IMG/VR virus record: IMGVR_UViG_3300044712_000025
Coordinates: 1-25,980 of that record
Origin: a virus
Direction: 5' to 3' (one strand)
Length of the DNA: 25,980 nt
The notes under the pieces were generated by a model. The model did no database searches. It was not told the origin of the DNA and saw only the letters and a list, made by a program, of their open reading frames with translations. The first letter of the stretch is position 1. Every line of letters begins with the position of its first letter. Shown here in pieces: positions 21,174-25,980 of the stretch. Position numbers and translations under genes: made by a program.

Positions 21174-21453
21174 TTAATAGATCCAGTTGTTTTGATAGCA
21201 GTTCTACCTCACTCATGCCAATAGCAGCTTCAAAAGATCTAATGCCAGCATGAATAGCCACACCATTCCCACCGTTCCTATGATGATTAGGACATAGCCC
21301 AATAGCTTTAGACCAATGTGATTTTTGTCCTGCACCAGCCCCTGTGCGTATATGGTGAATTTCGCAAGCTGAAAAGCCGTAACCAAGCACATGACAAGCA
21401 ATACACCCATACTGAGCAATTCTATCGTAGTGATTGCGTTCATCTTTAGTCAT
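21166..21453 (-). CDS. Ref-like HNH nuclease (RecA-dependent nuclease family)
   Basis: 95 residues. CIACHVLGYGFSACEIHHIR (C17, C20, H33, H34), GAGAGQKSHWSKAIGLCPNH (C54, H57) and HRNGGNGVAIHAG match the compact HNH domain of phage P1 Ref and its relatives, which cut DNA where RecA has loaded a strand. It lacks the long N-terminal DNA-binding tail of P1 Ref, which is usual for short phage versions. Its location near ninB-like and nuclease-like genes fits a phage recombination function. A hydrophobic ORF lies in another frame within this gene (21213-21443). Confidence 0.8.
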   Translation of the reverse strand: MTKDERNHYDRIAQYGCIACHVLGYGFSACEIHHIRTGAGAGQKSHWSKAIGLCPNHHRNGGNGVAIHAGIRSFEAAIGMSEVELLSKQLDLLNG

Positions 21454-21667
21454 TCTCCATCTCTCTTATTCTGTTAGCAAGCATCATGATCTCTTTAGCC
21501 ATTAGCTCAACTCTATTTGTTACGCCACGCTTCTTGTAGATGTTACATAGATGGCGCTTAACTTGCGACTCCGAGATGTCAAATATACTTGACATTTCTG
21601 CAGTCGAATATCCTAGCATAGACTCGTCATAGATCTCTTCTTCACGCCTTGTTAGTTTGATTGCCAT
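21446..21667 (-). CDS. LuxR-type HTH DNA-binding protein
   Basis: 73 residues, start ATG with AAGGAC nine bases upstream. The whole protein is a GerE/LuxR-type helix-turn-helix: LTRREEEIYDESMLGYSTAE (first helices), MSSIFDISESQVKRHLCNIY (scaffold and recognition helix) and KKRGVTNRVELMAKEI (dimer helix). It has no receiver or ligand domain. Such free-standing LuxR domains occur in phages as small transcription regulators. It lies between early genes and the virion operon, so a middle or late gene activator is possible. It overlaps the previous gene by 26 bases. Confidence 0.8.
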   Translation of the reverse strand: MAIKLTRREEEIYDESMLGYSTAEMSSIFDISESQVKRHLCNIYKKRGVTNRVELMAKEIMMLANRIREMEND

Positions 21668-21839
21668 ACAGCATGTCCTTAATCTCTGCCCTGCTTTGCT
21701 CTACAGTCTTTACCTTGATTGTGCTGATCTTTCCACCGTCTTCAATTGATCCACGATAGGACTGCTCACCATTAGAAGCCCTGAAGCTTCCAGTAAATCC
21801 TGCTGCAGCCATGTTCTTAATAAACTCGTTTACCGACAT
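21642..21839 (-). CDS. Small unrecognised phage protein
   Basis: 65 residues, start ATG preceded by GGGGAGAG, an excellent ribosome site that supports this start. Sequence: MSVNEFIKNMAAAGFTGSFR, then a Gly/Ser part (SYRGSIEDGGKISTIKVK) and a helical end (EQSRAEIKDMLYGNQTNKA). No family recognised. It overlaps the upstream gene by 23 bases and the downstream LuxR-type gene by 26, forming part of a ladder of overlapping small genes. Confidence 0.55.
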   Translation of the reverse strand: MSVNEFIKNMAAAGFTGSFRASNGEQSYRGSIEDGGKISTIKVKTVEQSRAEIKDMLYGNQTNKA

Positions 21840-22011
21840 TTACTCTCCCCATTCTCAAGTCTGAATGAAACCTATCTCCATCGTACTTAAAGCAAATAAG
21901 ATAAAGATGTGGCGCTCTGCGATTCTCTGGACAGTTCTTAATATAACGAGCTGGCTCTGAAACAATCTGCCTCATGCGATCAATGTTAAATACTGCGTGT
22001 ATATTTTCCAT
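21817..22011 (-). CDS. Small unrecognised phage protein
   Basis: 64 residues, start ATG preceded by GGAGAAAGAAGC. Sequence begins MENIHAVFNIDRMRQIVSEP and continues RYIKNCPENRRAPHLYLICF; the end is basic and aromatic (YDGDRFHSDLRMGRVNVGKR). No family recognised. The overlap with neighbours (26 bases upstream, 23 downstream) and the good ribosome site support coding. The final codons lie over the ribosome site of the next gene, suggesting coupled translation. Confidence 0.5.
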   Translation of the reverse strand: MENIHAVFNIDRMRQIVSEPARYIKNCPENRRAPHLYLICFKYDGDRFHSDLRMGRVNVGKRVY

Positions 22012-22141
22012 GCTTCTTTCTCCACGTCGCAGTCTTACTCGGTCTGTGTCTTAGCGCTATAGCTAACAGCAACCCTGTCGCAACACCTAACGCAAAGGCT
22101 GGCGAGTAACACAGCATGTAGTCTTTAACTGTTATCAGCAT
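21986..22141 (-). CDS. Tiny single-pass membrane protein (51 residues)
   Basis: The ATG at 22141 follows the upstream gene by two bases, with AAAGAG some 13 bases before it. The protein has one hydrophobic helix (AFALGVATGLLLAIAL, about residues 15-30) and a strongly basic tail (RHRPSKTATWRKKHGKYTRS) expected on the cytoplasmic side. It overlaps the next gene by 26 bases. Function is unknown; a small membrane regulator or a lysis-related protein is possible, but there is no endolysin nearby to support the latter. Confidence 0.6.
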   Translation of the reverse strand: MLITVKDYMLCYSPAFALGVATGLLLAIALRHRPSKTATWRKKHGKYTRSI

Positions 22142-22143
22142 AT

Positions 22144-22566
22144 TTATTTAATCTCTTTCCAATACTTAGCAAGCATCTCCTTCTTGATTAAGAAAGCCTT
22201 CTTGCTCTGTGTGTCACCGTTACCAACAAACTCTGTGTGCTGCAGCTTGTTTAGGAATATACATTGTACAATCTCTTTTGGCGTAATGCACCAAAATTTT
22301 CCATCATAGAATACCCAGAAGTCTGCAGTCGTTGTCATCAATGCTGAGGGCTTGCCATACATCTCAATCTCTACAACAATGTTGCCTGTATAGTTGCTCT
22401 TCTCGTCAGCCTTGACCTCGATAGACTTGCTGATCTCAGGTATCCATATGTCATAGCCCTTGAACTTATCTATCAGCGCAGCAGACGGATACTTTAACTT
22501 GAGCTTGTCTAGAAGCAGCTTCTCTATTTGTATGCCCCTGCTTAGATCTTCCTTGAAGGTATTCAT
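22144..22566 (-). CDS. PD-(D/E)XK nuclease-like phage protein
   Basis: 140 residues, starting at a TAATG junction. E15 in an N-terminal helix, D39 in GYDIWIPE, and E50-V-K52 in SIEVKADEKS give the E...D...ExK arrangement of PD-(D/E)XK nucleases. TGNIVVEIEMYGKPSALMTT and ADFWVFYDGKFWCI follow and are typical of phage members of this type. Possible roles are a resolvase- or exonuclease-like step in recombination or DNA turnover. Substrate is unknown. The nearby NinB-like and Ref-like genes support a DNA-processing context. Confidence 0.65.
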   Translation of the reverse strand: MNTFKEDLSRGIQIEKLLLDKLKLKYPSAALIDKFKGYDIWIPEISKSIEVKADEKSNYTGNIVVEIEMYGKPSALMTTTADFWVFYDGKFWCITPKEIVQCIFLNKLQHTEFVGNGDTQSKKAFLIKKEMLAKYWKEIK

Positions 22567-22709
22567 TATCTGCTGCCAACCATCACATGAACTTCATTGT
22601 CTTTAGAGTATGTCACAGTGCAGCCTCTATCCTTTGTAACCATCACTGCTGTATATGTGCCAGTAATAAAGCTGAATGCACAGCATAATAGAATTAGTTT
22701 AAGCTCCAT
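22566..22709 (-). CDS. Tiny membrane or exported protein (47 residues)
   Basis: ATG at 22707-22709, overlapping the previous gene by 11 bases; its TAA forms a TAATG junction with the nuclease-like gene. The N-terminus MELKLILLCCAFSFITGTYT is hydrophobic and could be a signal anchor, followed by a short polar part with one Cys (VTKDRGCTVTYSKDNEVHVM). No family recognised. Both tight junctions support real coding. It might be an inner-membrane or periplasmic small protein. Confidence 0.6.
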   Translation of the reverse strand: MELKLILLCCAFSFITGTYTAVMVTKDRGCTVTYSKDNEVHVMVGSR

Positions 22710-23214
22710 GATTCTTTTCCTTTAATGCTTGTTCAATACAAATCCTATATTCATCATATGGAAAATCATTGCCCCATTCCCATATACTTTGAATAATTGC
22801 TTCATTTTCAGCATCTGATAATCCTTGCCAAGTGCTCGTTGGCACGACCTGATGAGGGTGGGTGTAGAGTGCAATAGACTCATCACTTTGCCGTTCACTA
22901 TGTATGTCGTGATTGTCATACCATCCATAAGGCTCTTGCGCTGGGTGTTCTAGTGGTGCTTGATACAGCATCATTTGCAATCTATCAGCCATCAAAGCGT
23001 TGTCAGAGCTATTATTTGTTACACCAAATTTAGACAGCTTATCTAAAGCCCAAGCAATCGCTTCTAAATCGTAAATGTATAAAGGCTCTTGCGTTGGTTG
23101 TTCTAGTGCTTCTTTGCAAGCGTTGATACAATCATCATGCCCTGTATAAAATCCACCATCTTTAATAAATTCTAACGCTTCAATCGCCATCTTTAATGCT
23201 TCATCTTTATTCAT
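22699..23214 (-). CDS. Phage protein with paired 'QEP' segments, function unknown
   Basis: 171 residues, start ATG with GGAGAAG seven bases upstream. It begins MNKDEALKMAIEALEFIKDG and has a duplicated element, EALEQPTQEPLYIYD near 35-50 and APLEHPAQEPYGWYD near 86-100. IALYTHPHQVVPTSTWQGLS follows and then a helical end. This layout is very common in temperate and lytic phages of proteobacteria and has no defined function known to me. It is acidic, with no membrane segment. Its ATG overlaps the stop of the upstream 44-residue gene by four bases. Confidence 0.65.
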   Translation of the reverse strand: MNKDEALKMAIEALEFIKDGGFYTGHDDCINACKEALEQPTQEPLYIYDLEAIAWALDKLSKFGVTNNSSDNALMADRLQMMLYQAPLEHPAQEPYGWYDNHDIHSERQSDESIALYTHPHQVVPTSTWQGLSDAENEAIIQSIWEWGNDFPYDEYRICIEQALKEKNHGA

Positions 23215-23345
23215 AGTAACGCTTCTCCGAATTTATCCATCATCTCGTCAAAAGTCAGCTTAGGCTCAATAACCTCAACTGTACCCTCTGCAGGATAGTC
23301 AAAGTATCTAACAGGTTGACCTTCATCGTCTAGTAGTACCCACAT
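23211..23345 (-). CDS. Tiny phage protein (44 residues)
   Basis: ATG at 23343-23345 in a TGATG junction with the ninB-like gene, with AGGATGGAG upstream. Sequence: MWVLLDDEGQPVRYFDYPAE, GTVEVIEPKLTFDEMMDKFG, EALL. The acidic beta-hairpin plus C-terminal helix and the 'VRYFDYP..GTVEV' segment are of a type I have seen in phage genomes, without assigned function. The stop overlaps the next ATG by four bases, so coding is likely. Confidence 0.65.
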   Translation of the reverse strand: MWVLLDDEGQPVRYFDYPAEGTVEVIEPKLTFDEMMDKFGEALL

Positions 23346-23713
23346 CACCAACTCCATCCTAAGTTACTTGCCCACGCTTGTATCTTCTCCTGATACTCGC
23401 CCATATCCTTAACCGATAGTTTAGTCGTACTTTGAACTTTTGTCACCTTTTCTCTACCAATATTCTTCTCAATCAGCAAGAACTTATATCCCATCAAATC
23501 GTGCATCTCTTCTGCCGTATAGCCTAGATAATTGCCTACGCTGCTATATAGCTCCCATAGCCTTGCATTCTGCTCTACGCTACGATCACTATTGCGTTCC
23601 TTAATCAAAATCTGCCAATTCTTTTCTGGATAAATTTCAAGTAAATCGTTTAGTGTCATTACTAATACTGGTAGATTTCCTTTTGTGATATTGAATGGCT
23701 TGTGCTTTAACAT
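23345..23713 (-). CDS. ninB: NinB-like recombination protein
   Basis: 122 residues. The start at 23713 is supported by GGGGAGAG ten bases upstream and by the N-terminal strand expected in the family, though it overlaps the previous gene by 77 bases. The motif RSVEQNARLWELYSSVGNYL matches the conserved 'RS.eQN..LW' helix of lambda NinB (Orf), and MGYKFLLIEKN followed by TKLSVKDMGEYQEKIQAWAS matches the C-terminal part. Lambda Orf binds single-stranded DNA and SSB and helps recombinases load. A comparable recombination role is likely here. The gene is a little shorter than lambda NinB (146). Confidence 0.78.
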   Translation of the reverse strand: MLKHKPFNITKGNLPVLVMTLNDLLEIYPEKNWQILIKERNSDRSVEQNARLWELYSSVGNYLGYTAEEMHDLMGYKFLLIEKNIGREKVTKVQSTTKLSVKDMGEYQEKIQAWASNLGWSW

Positions 23714-23861
23714 GCTTTAAACTCTCTCCCCGATATATGAACTTAGCGCTGTTATAAGGCAGTTCCCATAGCTCATAAATATCTTTATCATAAACTGTTG
23801 ATTTACTTATAGAATATCCAACTGACTGTGTTGCACTAATACGATTGCCAGTTGACTCCAT
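23637..23861 (-). CDS. Small phage protein, function unknown
   Basis: I place the start at the ATG at 23859-23861 (74 residues, AAAGGA about 10 bases upstream); a GTG at 23891 would add ten residues but lacks a ribosome site. Residues: MESTGNRISATQSVGYSISK, STVYDKDIYELWELPY, YRGESLKHVKAQAIQYHKRK. Beta-strand pairs followed by a 'HVKAQAIQYH' helix resemble small phage proteins that begin with a 'YSISRS.V.....Y..W' pattern. Function unknown. The C-terminal 26 codons overlap the ninB-like gene, the longest overlap in the operon. Confidence 0.55.
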   Translation of the reverse strand: MESTGNRISATQSVGYSISKSTVYDKDIYELWELPYNSAKFIYRGESLKHVKAQAIQYHKRKSTSISNDTKRFT

Positions 23862-23868
23862 GTAATAG

Positions 23869-24051
23869 CTATCCTTTTGTGTCCAGATCACTTTGATTCT
23901 TCTCCCACATAAGCGTATCTAAGATTACGTTAAGCCATTGTGTACCACCCAAGAACTTAAACATCTCTAAGCGATCAGGGCGCAGTCTTAATGACGTTGT
24001 CTTAGCTCGCATATGTTCTGGGTATGCCTTCCTACCTTTTTTATTCATCAT
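23869..24051 (-). CDS. Small basic phage protein, possible ribbon-helix-helix
   Basis: 60 residues. The double ATG at 24046-24051 follows AAAGG; the second ATG has the better spacing. MRAKTTSLRLRPDRLEMFKF begins with a basic strand (TTSLRLR) followed by two helices (DRLEMFKFLGG, TQWLNVILDTLM), the layout of ribbon-helix-helix DNA-binding proteins. It could be a small transcription regulator. The assignment is tentative because the sequence is short. Confidence 0.5.
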   Translation of the reverse strand: MMNKKGRKAYPEHMRAKTTSLRLRPDRLEMFKFLGGTQWLNVILDTLMWEKNQSDLDTKG

Positions 24052-24163
24052 TTACCTTTAGTTTTAAAAAACATGATCTGCAGGATATGCCATAAACACA
24101 TTGGATGGCGTTTGTTAGCATTCCGCATTTAAAACACTTCTTAGTTGGAATTGGTGGATTCAT
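24041..24163 (-). CDS. Tiny zinc-ribbon-like protein (40 residues)
   Basis: ATG at 24163 to TAA at 24041. MNPPIPTKKCFKCGMLTNAI has C10-x2-C13, and QCVYGISCRSCFLKLKVNDE has C28-x2-C31 plus C22, which suggests a single zinc ribbon or knuckle. It overlaps the previous gene by 23 bases and the next by 11, as neighbours do. No clear Shine-Dalgarno motif was noted beyond GTAGAAGATG. Likely a small nucleic-acid- or protein-binding factor; function unknown. Confidence 0.6.
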   Translation of the reverse strand: MNPPIPTKKCFKCGMLTNAIQCVYGISCRSCFLKLKVNDE

Positions 24164-24443
24164 CTTCTACCTCTAGTTTAACTTTGCCTATGTATGTTTT
24201 GTAATATCCTAAAATAGCTCCTTGCTGAAATTCAATTACGCCATAACTATCTTGATACACATACAAATACTGTGGCTCTTTAGGCTGTGGTTTAATGCGA
24301 AATTTAATATCTTCATTGTCCCAATCTGGAAATCTATCAATATACCATTCAGGGTCATCTTCATCTGCAATATAACTAAATTTACTTTCAATCTCTGCAC
24401 CATCAGCCCATGCTTTTATTTCTTTATGCCATTTATGCTGCAT
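24141..24443 (-). CDS. Conserved phage protein ('IKAWADGAEIE' family)
   Basis: 100 residues. KEIKAWADGAEIESKF near the start and FRIKPQPKEPQYLYVYQDS in the middle form a pattern I know from many phages, including T4-like and podovirus genomes, where a short protein carries 'I.AWADGA.I' and then '...YRIKP.P'. Function is not known. The middle is acidic (YIADEDDPEWYIDRFPDWDN). It overlaps the upstream gene by 11 bases. AGAGAG lies about seven bases before the ATG. Confidence 0.7.
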   Translation of the reverse strand: MQHKWHKEIKAWADGAEIESKFSYIADEDDPEWYIDRFPDWDNEDIKFRIKPQPKEPQYLYVYQDSYGVIEFQQGAILGYYKTYIGKVKLEVEDESTNSN

Positions 24444-24780
24444 TTTTTTCTCTCTTTCTGTACGATATTACTTCACCATCAAGTTTGTAAACATAGCAGT
24501 AGACATCACCAACACGACAAAACCATTCGTTATAATCTTCGATAGGCTCGCCATACAAAATAGGGCTATCATCACCTTCATACTCTTCCACCTCTATCCA
24601 TCTATCACCACAGCATTCGCAATCAATTTCTTTTTCGCATCCATCAAAGTAAATGCCAATTGATTCTGCTATCTCGTTTGCATGGTTATGGTCGTTAGCT
24701 TCAATGATTACAAAATGAGCAACCTTATCATTCTCAATGAAATCACCGCCCGAATTATTTTGTCTGAACTGGTAAAACAT
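24433..24780 (-). CDS. Conserved phage protein (DUF7296-like)
   Basis: 115 residues, start ATG with GGAGAAGG upstream. Motifs: MFYQFRQNNSGGDFIENDKV, AHFVIIEANDHNHANEIAES, GIYFDGCEKEIDCECCGDRW (C54, C56, C57), then an acidic end. This family, from memory DUF7296, is common in phages; the CECCGDRW motif suggests a small metal-binding site. Function unknown. It overlaps the upstream exported protein gene by 26 bases, again with the ribosome site lying inside the previous frame. Confidence 0.75.
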   Translation of the reverse strand: MFYQFRQNNSGGDFIENDKVAHFVIIEANDHNHANEIAESIGIYFDGCEKEIDCECCGDRWIEVEEYEGDDSPILYGEPIEDYNEWFCRVGDVYCYVYKLDGEVISYRKREKNAA

Positions 24781-25009
24781 AAACCTTCTCCTCTAGCAAA
24801 TCAAAGTTATAGTTACTCTCGATCTGCGGTAATAATACTGGTTGGTTAACCACAAATACGTTGACAGGAAGCTGCTGAGGTCTTATCAACGTGTTGTACG
24901 TCTCAATTAACGTATTGCTATTATCACATACAATATCATTATTTGCAACACGACAATGTGCATTGGCTGCAGTTGACACTAAAAGCGTTAAATAGATTAT
25001 GTACTTCAT
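24755..25009 (-). CDS. Small exported protein
   Basis: 84 residues. The ATG overlaps the previous stop by four bases (ATGA) and AGGG lies upstream. The N-terminus MKYIIYLTLLVSTAANAHC is a classical signal peptide with a likely cleavage after ANA. The mature part is about 65 residues with two Cys (C19, C28) that could form a disulfide, then a hydrophobic Pro/Val-rich middle (PVNVFVVNQPVLLPQIESNY). No lipobox is seen. Periplasmic location is likely in a Gram-negative host. Function unknown; superinfection exclusion or envelope modification is only a guess. Confidence 0.65.
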   Translation of the reverse strand: MKYIIYLTLLVSTAANAHCRVANNDIVCDNSNTLIETYNTLIRPQQLPVNVFVVNQPVLLPQIESNYNFDLLEEKVYVLPVQTK

Positions 25010-25785
25010 AGCGATGCCCTCTTCTTGTCAATTAAAGCAAGTATCTCGAACCTAGACTTACCAGACGTATGTACTCCTAGCTGTGCTGCAATCTTCATGA
25101 TCTGTGTGTCATCATTACGCCATCCGAATGACTCTTTGATCTTAGGCTCTTCTGGTTTGATCCAGTCTGCCTTAAATCCTACCCAACCACGCTCACAACA
25201 AATCTTAATTGCCTGCTCTGTGGATAAGTTTGCAGCCTTAGCTTCTCGCTCTATTCCCTCAAATGCAGTCTTCGTTAAGTCCCCAGCCTTTTTAGCCTTC
25301 CTAACTTTTAGATAATCCGACAACAATTCTGAAGGAATTGGTGGTATATATTCTATTCTTTTCTTATCTAATCTTATCTTATCTGGCATGATATCGTCAT
25401 GACGCCGACATGATGCATTTTCATCTGATTGATTTTGTTTAACATTTTGAATCAGCACCCTCATCTGTGGGTTACTTGTAGCTGAAGTCATCAATCGTTT
25501 AGCAACCTTCAAGCATGTCACTGATCCGTTGGTGTCTTCAAACAATCCTAGCTTCACAAACTTACGCATCATCTCTTCAACCTTCTGGGGTGTTGATCCA
25601 GTGTTACGCGCAATAATGCGAGCGTCATGCTTTAGCTCAAAGGTTATGTTGTCCTGCGATATGCGCCCAACGATAAGCTCAAGGCAGTACCAGTACAGAC
25701 CATAACCCTCAAGTCCATAGTCAAGTAGCACCTCCTGCAGCTTCTCGTCTAGATTCGCATTAGAATCATGTTTAAACCAATCCAT
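25006..25785 (-). CDS. Replication initiator-like protein (DUF4373 / Lin1244-Lin1753-like N-terminus)
   Basis: The start at the ATG 25783-25785 (259 residues) is preceded by AGGAGA and forms a TAATG junction; the frame is open to 25827. MDWFKHDSNANLDEKLQEVL and DYGLEGYGLYWYCLELIVG are the signature of the DUF4373 (Lin1244/Lin1753-like) winged-helix domain, found in phage replication proteins. The segment NTGSTPQKVEEMMRKFVKLG continues that fold. A polar linker with HDDIMPDKIRLDKKR follows at about 128-147. The C-terminal part has LSTEQAIKICCERGWVGFKA, typical of phage replication proteins. It probably binds origin DNA and loads the replisome. Confidence 0.75.
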   Translation of the reverse strand: MDWFKHDSNANLDEKLQEVLLDYGLEGYGLYWYCLELIVGRISQDNITFELKHDARIIARNTGSTPQKVEEMMRKFVKLGLFEDTNGSVTCLKVAKRLMTSATSNPQMRVLIQNVKQNQSDENASCRRHDDIMPDKIRLDKKRIEYIPPIPSELLSDYLKVRKAKKAGDLTKTAFEGIEREAKAANLSTEQAIKICCERGWVGFKADWIKPEEPKIKESFGWRNDDTQIMKIAAQLGVHTSGKSRFEILALIDKKRASL

Positions 25786-25980
25786 TACTCTTCTCCTATT
25801 AAACCTCTGGCAATTGTTGTAGCACAAATATCATGATCATTTACTATCTGACCACAAAACTCATGCTGTGCCTCATATCTTACCTTTACCAACTCACCAG
25901 CAGAATTATATGTCTTATAAATATCTGTAACTATGCAAATTGCTCGTGAATTTTTGCCTTTCATTTCATATTTTGTTCCT
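25785..25980 (-). CDS. Small phage protein, partial at right edge
   Basis: The frame is open to the edge of the window. It ends at 25785 in a TAATG junction with the initiator-like gene. The visible residues read GTKYEMKGKNSRAICIVTDI, then YKTYNSAGELVKVRYEAQHE and FCGQIVNDHDICATTIARGL. It looks like a small beta-rich phage protein of a type I have seen in aquatic phages ('TYNS.GELVK.RY...HEF.GQ...D.D'). An ATG at 25962-25964 could be an internal start, but the upstream residues look like part of the protein. Function unknown. Confidence 0.65.
   Translation of the reverse strand, partial: GTKYEMKGKNSRAICIVTDIYKTYNSAGELVKVRYEAQHEFCGQIVNDHDICATTIARGLIGEE

Noticed and set aside
22722-22928. 68-codon minus-strand ORF within the gene at 22699-23214
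   Set aside because: Shifted frame of a recognisable phage protein, no ribosome site.

Overview
The window is part of a tailed-bacteriophage genome, and essentially every gene reads on the minus strand. Genes are packed with 1-26 base overlaps, most carry a Shine-Dalgarno motif, and there is no host-type gene. The virion genes point to a short-tailed (podovirus-type) phage: an SU10-type major capsid protein and head-tail adaptor, a large P22/SU10-like portal, a gp10-like tail nozzle, and candidate DNA-ejection proteins. No tape measure, sheath or tail tube is visible. The DNA is AT-rich and the set of small conserved genes resembles that of aquatic phages. The host is probably Gram-negative, but the sequence does not identify it.

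In transcription order (right to left), the right third (about 25980 to 20705) is an early/middle region: a small protein cut by the window edge, a DUF4373-type replication initiator-like protein, an exported small protein, several small phage proteins, a NinB-like recombination protein, a PD-(D/E)XK nuclease-like protein, a ladder of tiny overlapping genes, a LuxR-type HTH protein (candidate regulator), a Ref-like HNH nuclease and a DUF3310 protein.

The stretch 20704-20224 is the only long one without a confident protein gene. It holds a tRNA-Pro(UGG) with an encoded CCA end, a weak terminator-like hairpin and several tiny ORFs of uncertain status.

From 20223 leftward comes the virion module: a Cys-rich protein, a run of tiny lysine-rich proteins, small and large terminase, portal, two small proteins, scaffold, major capsid, a terminator-like hairpin, a small protein, the adaptor, an inserted HNH endonuclease gene, then a long series of tail, fibre and appendage genes. 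These include two Gly-rich adhesin-like proteins and a protein built from nine 20-residue repeats followed by five 10-residue repeats. The tail nozzle, a GNAT-like small protein and three candidate ejection proteins follow, then a gene cut by the left edge.

The genes fit one programme: replication and recombination first, then packaging, head assembly, tail and host adsorption, and DNA ejection. At least eleven junctions have the form TAATG, so translational coupling is probably widespread. No lysis cassette, integrase or RNA polymerase was recognised. The items most worth a second look are the double-repeat tail protein, the Gly-rich modules, the hairpin between capsid and tail genes, the tiny Lys-rich gene cluster, the tRNA/small-ORF region, and a hydrophobic ORF nested inside the Ref-like gene.
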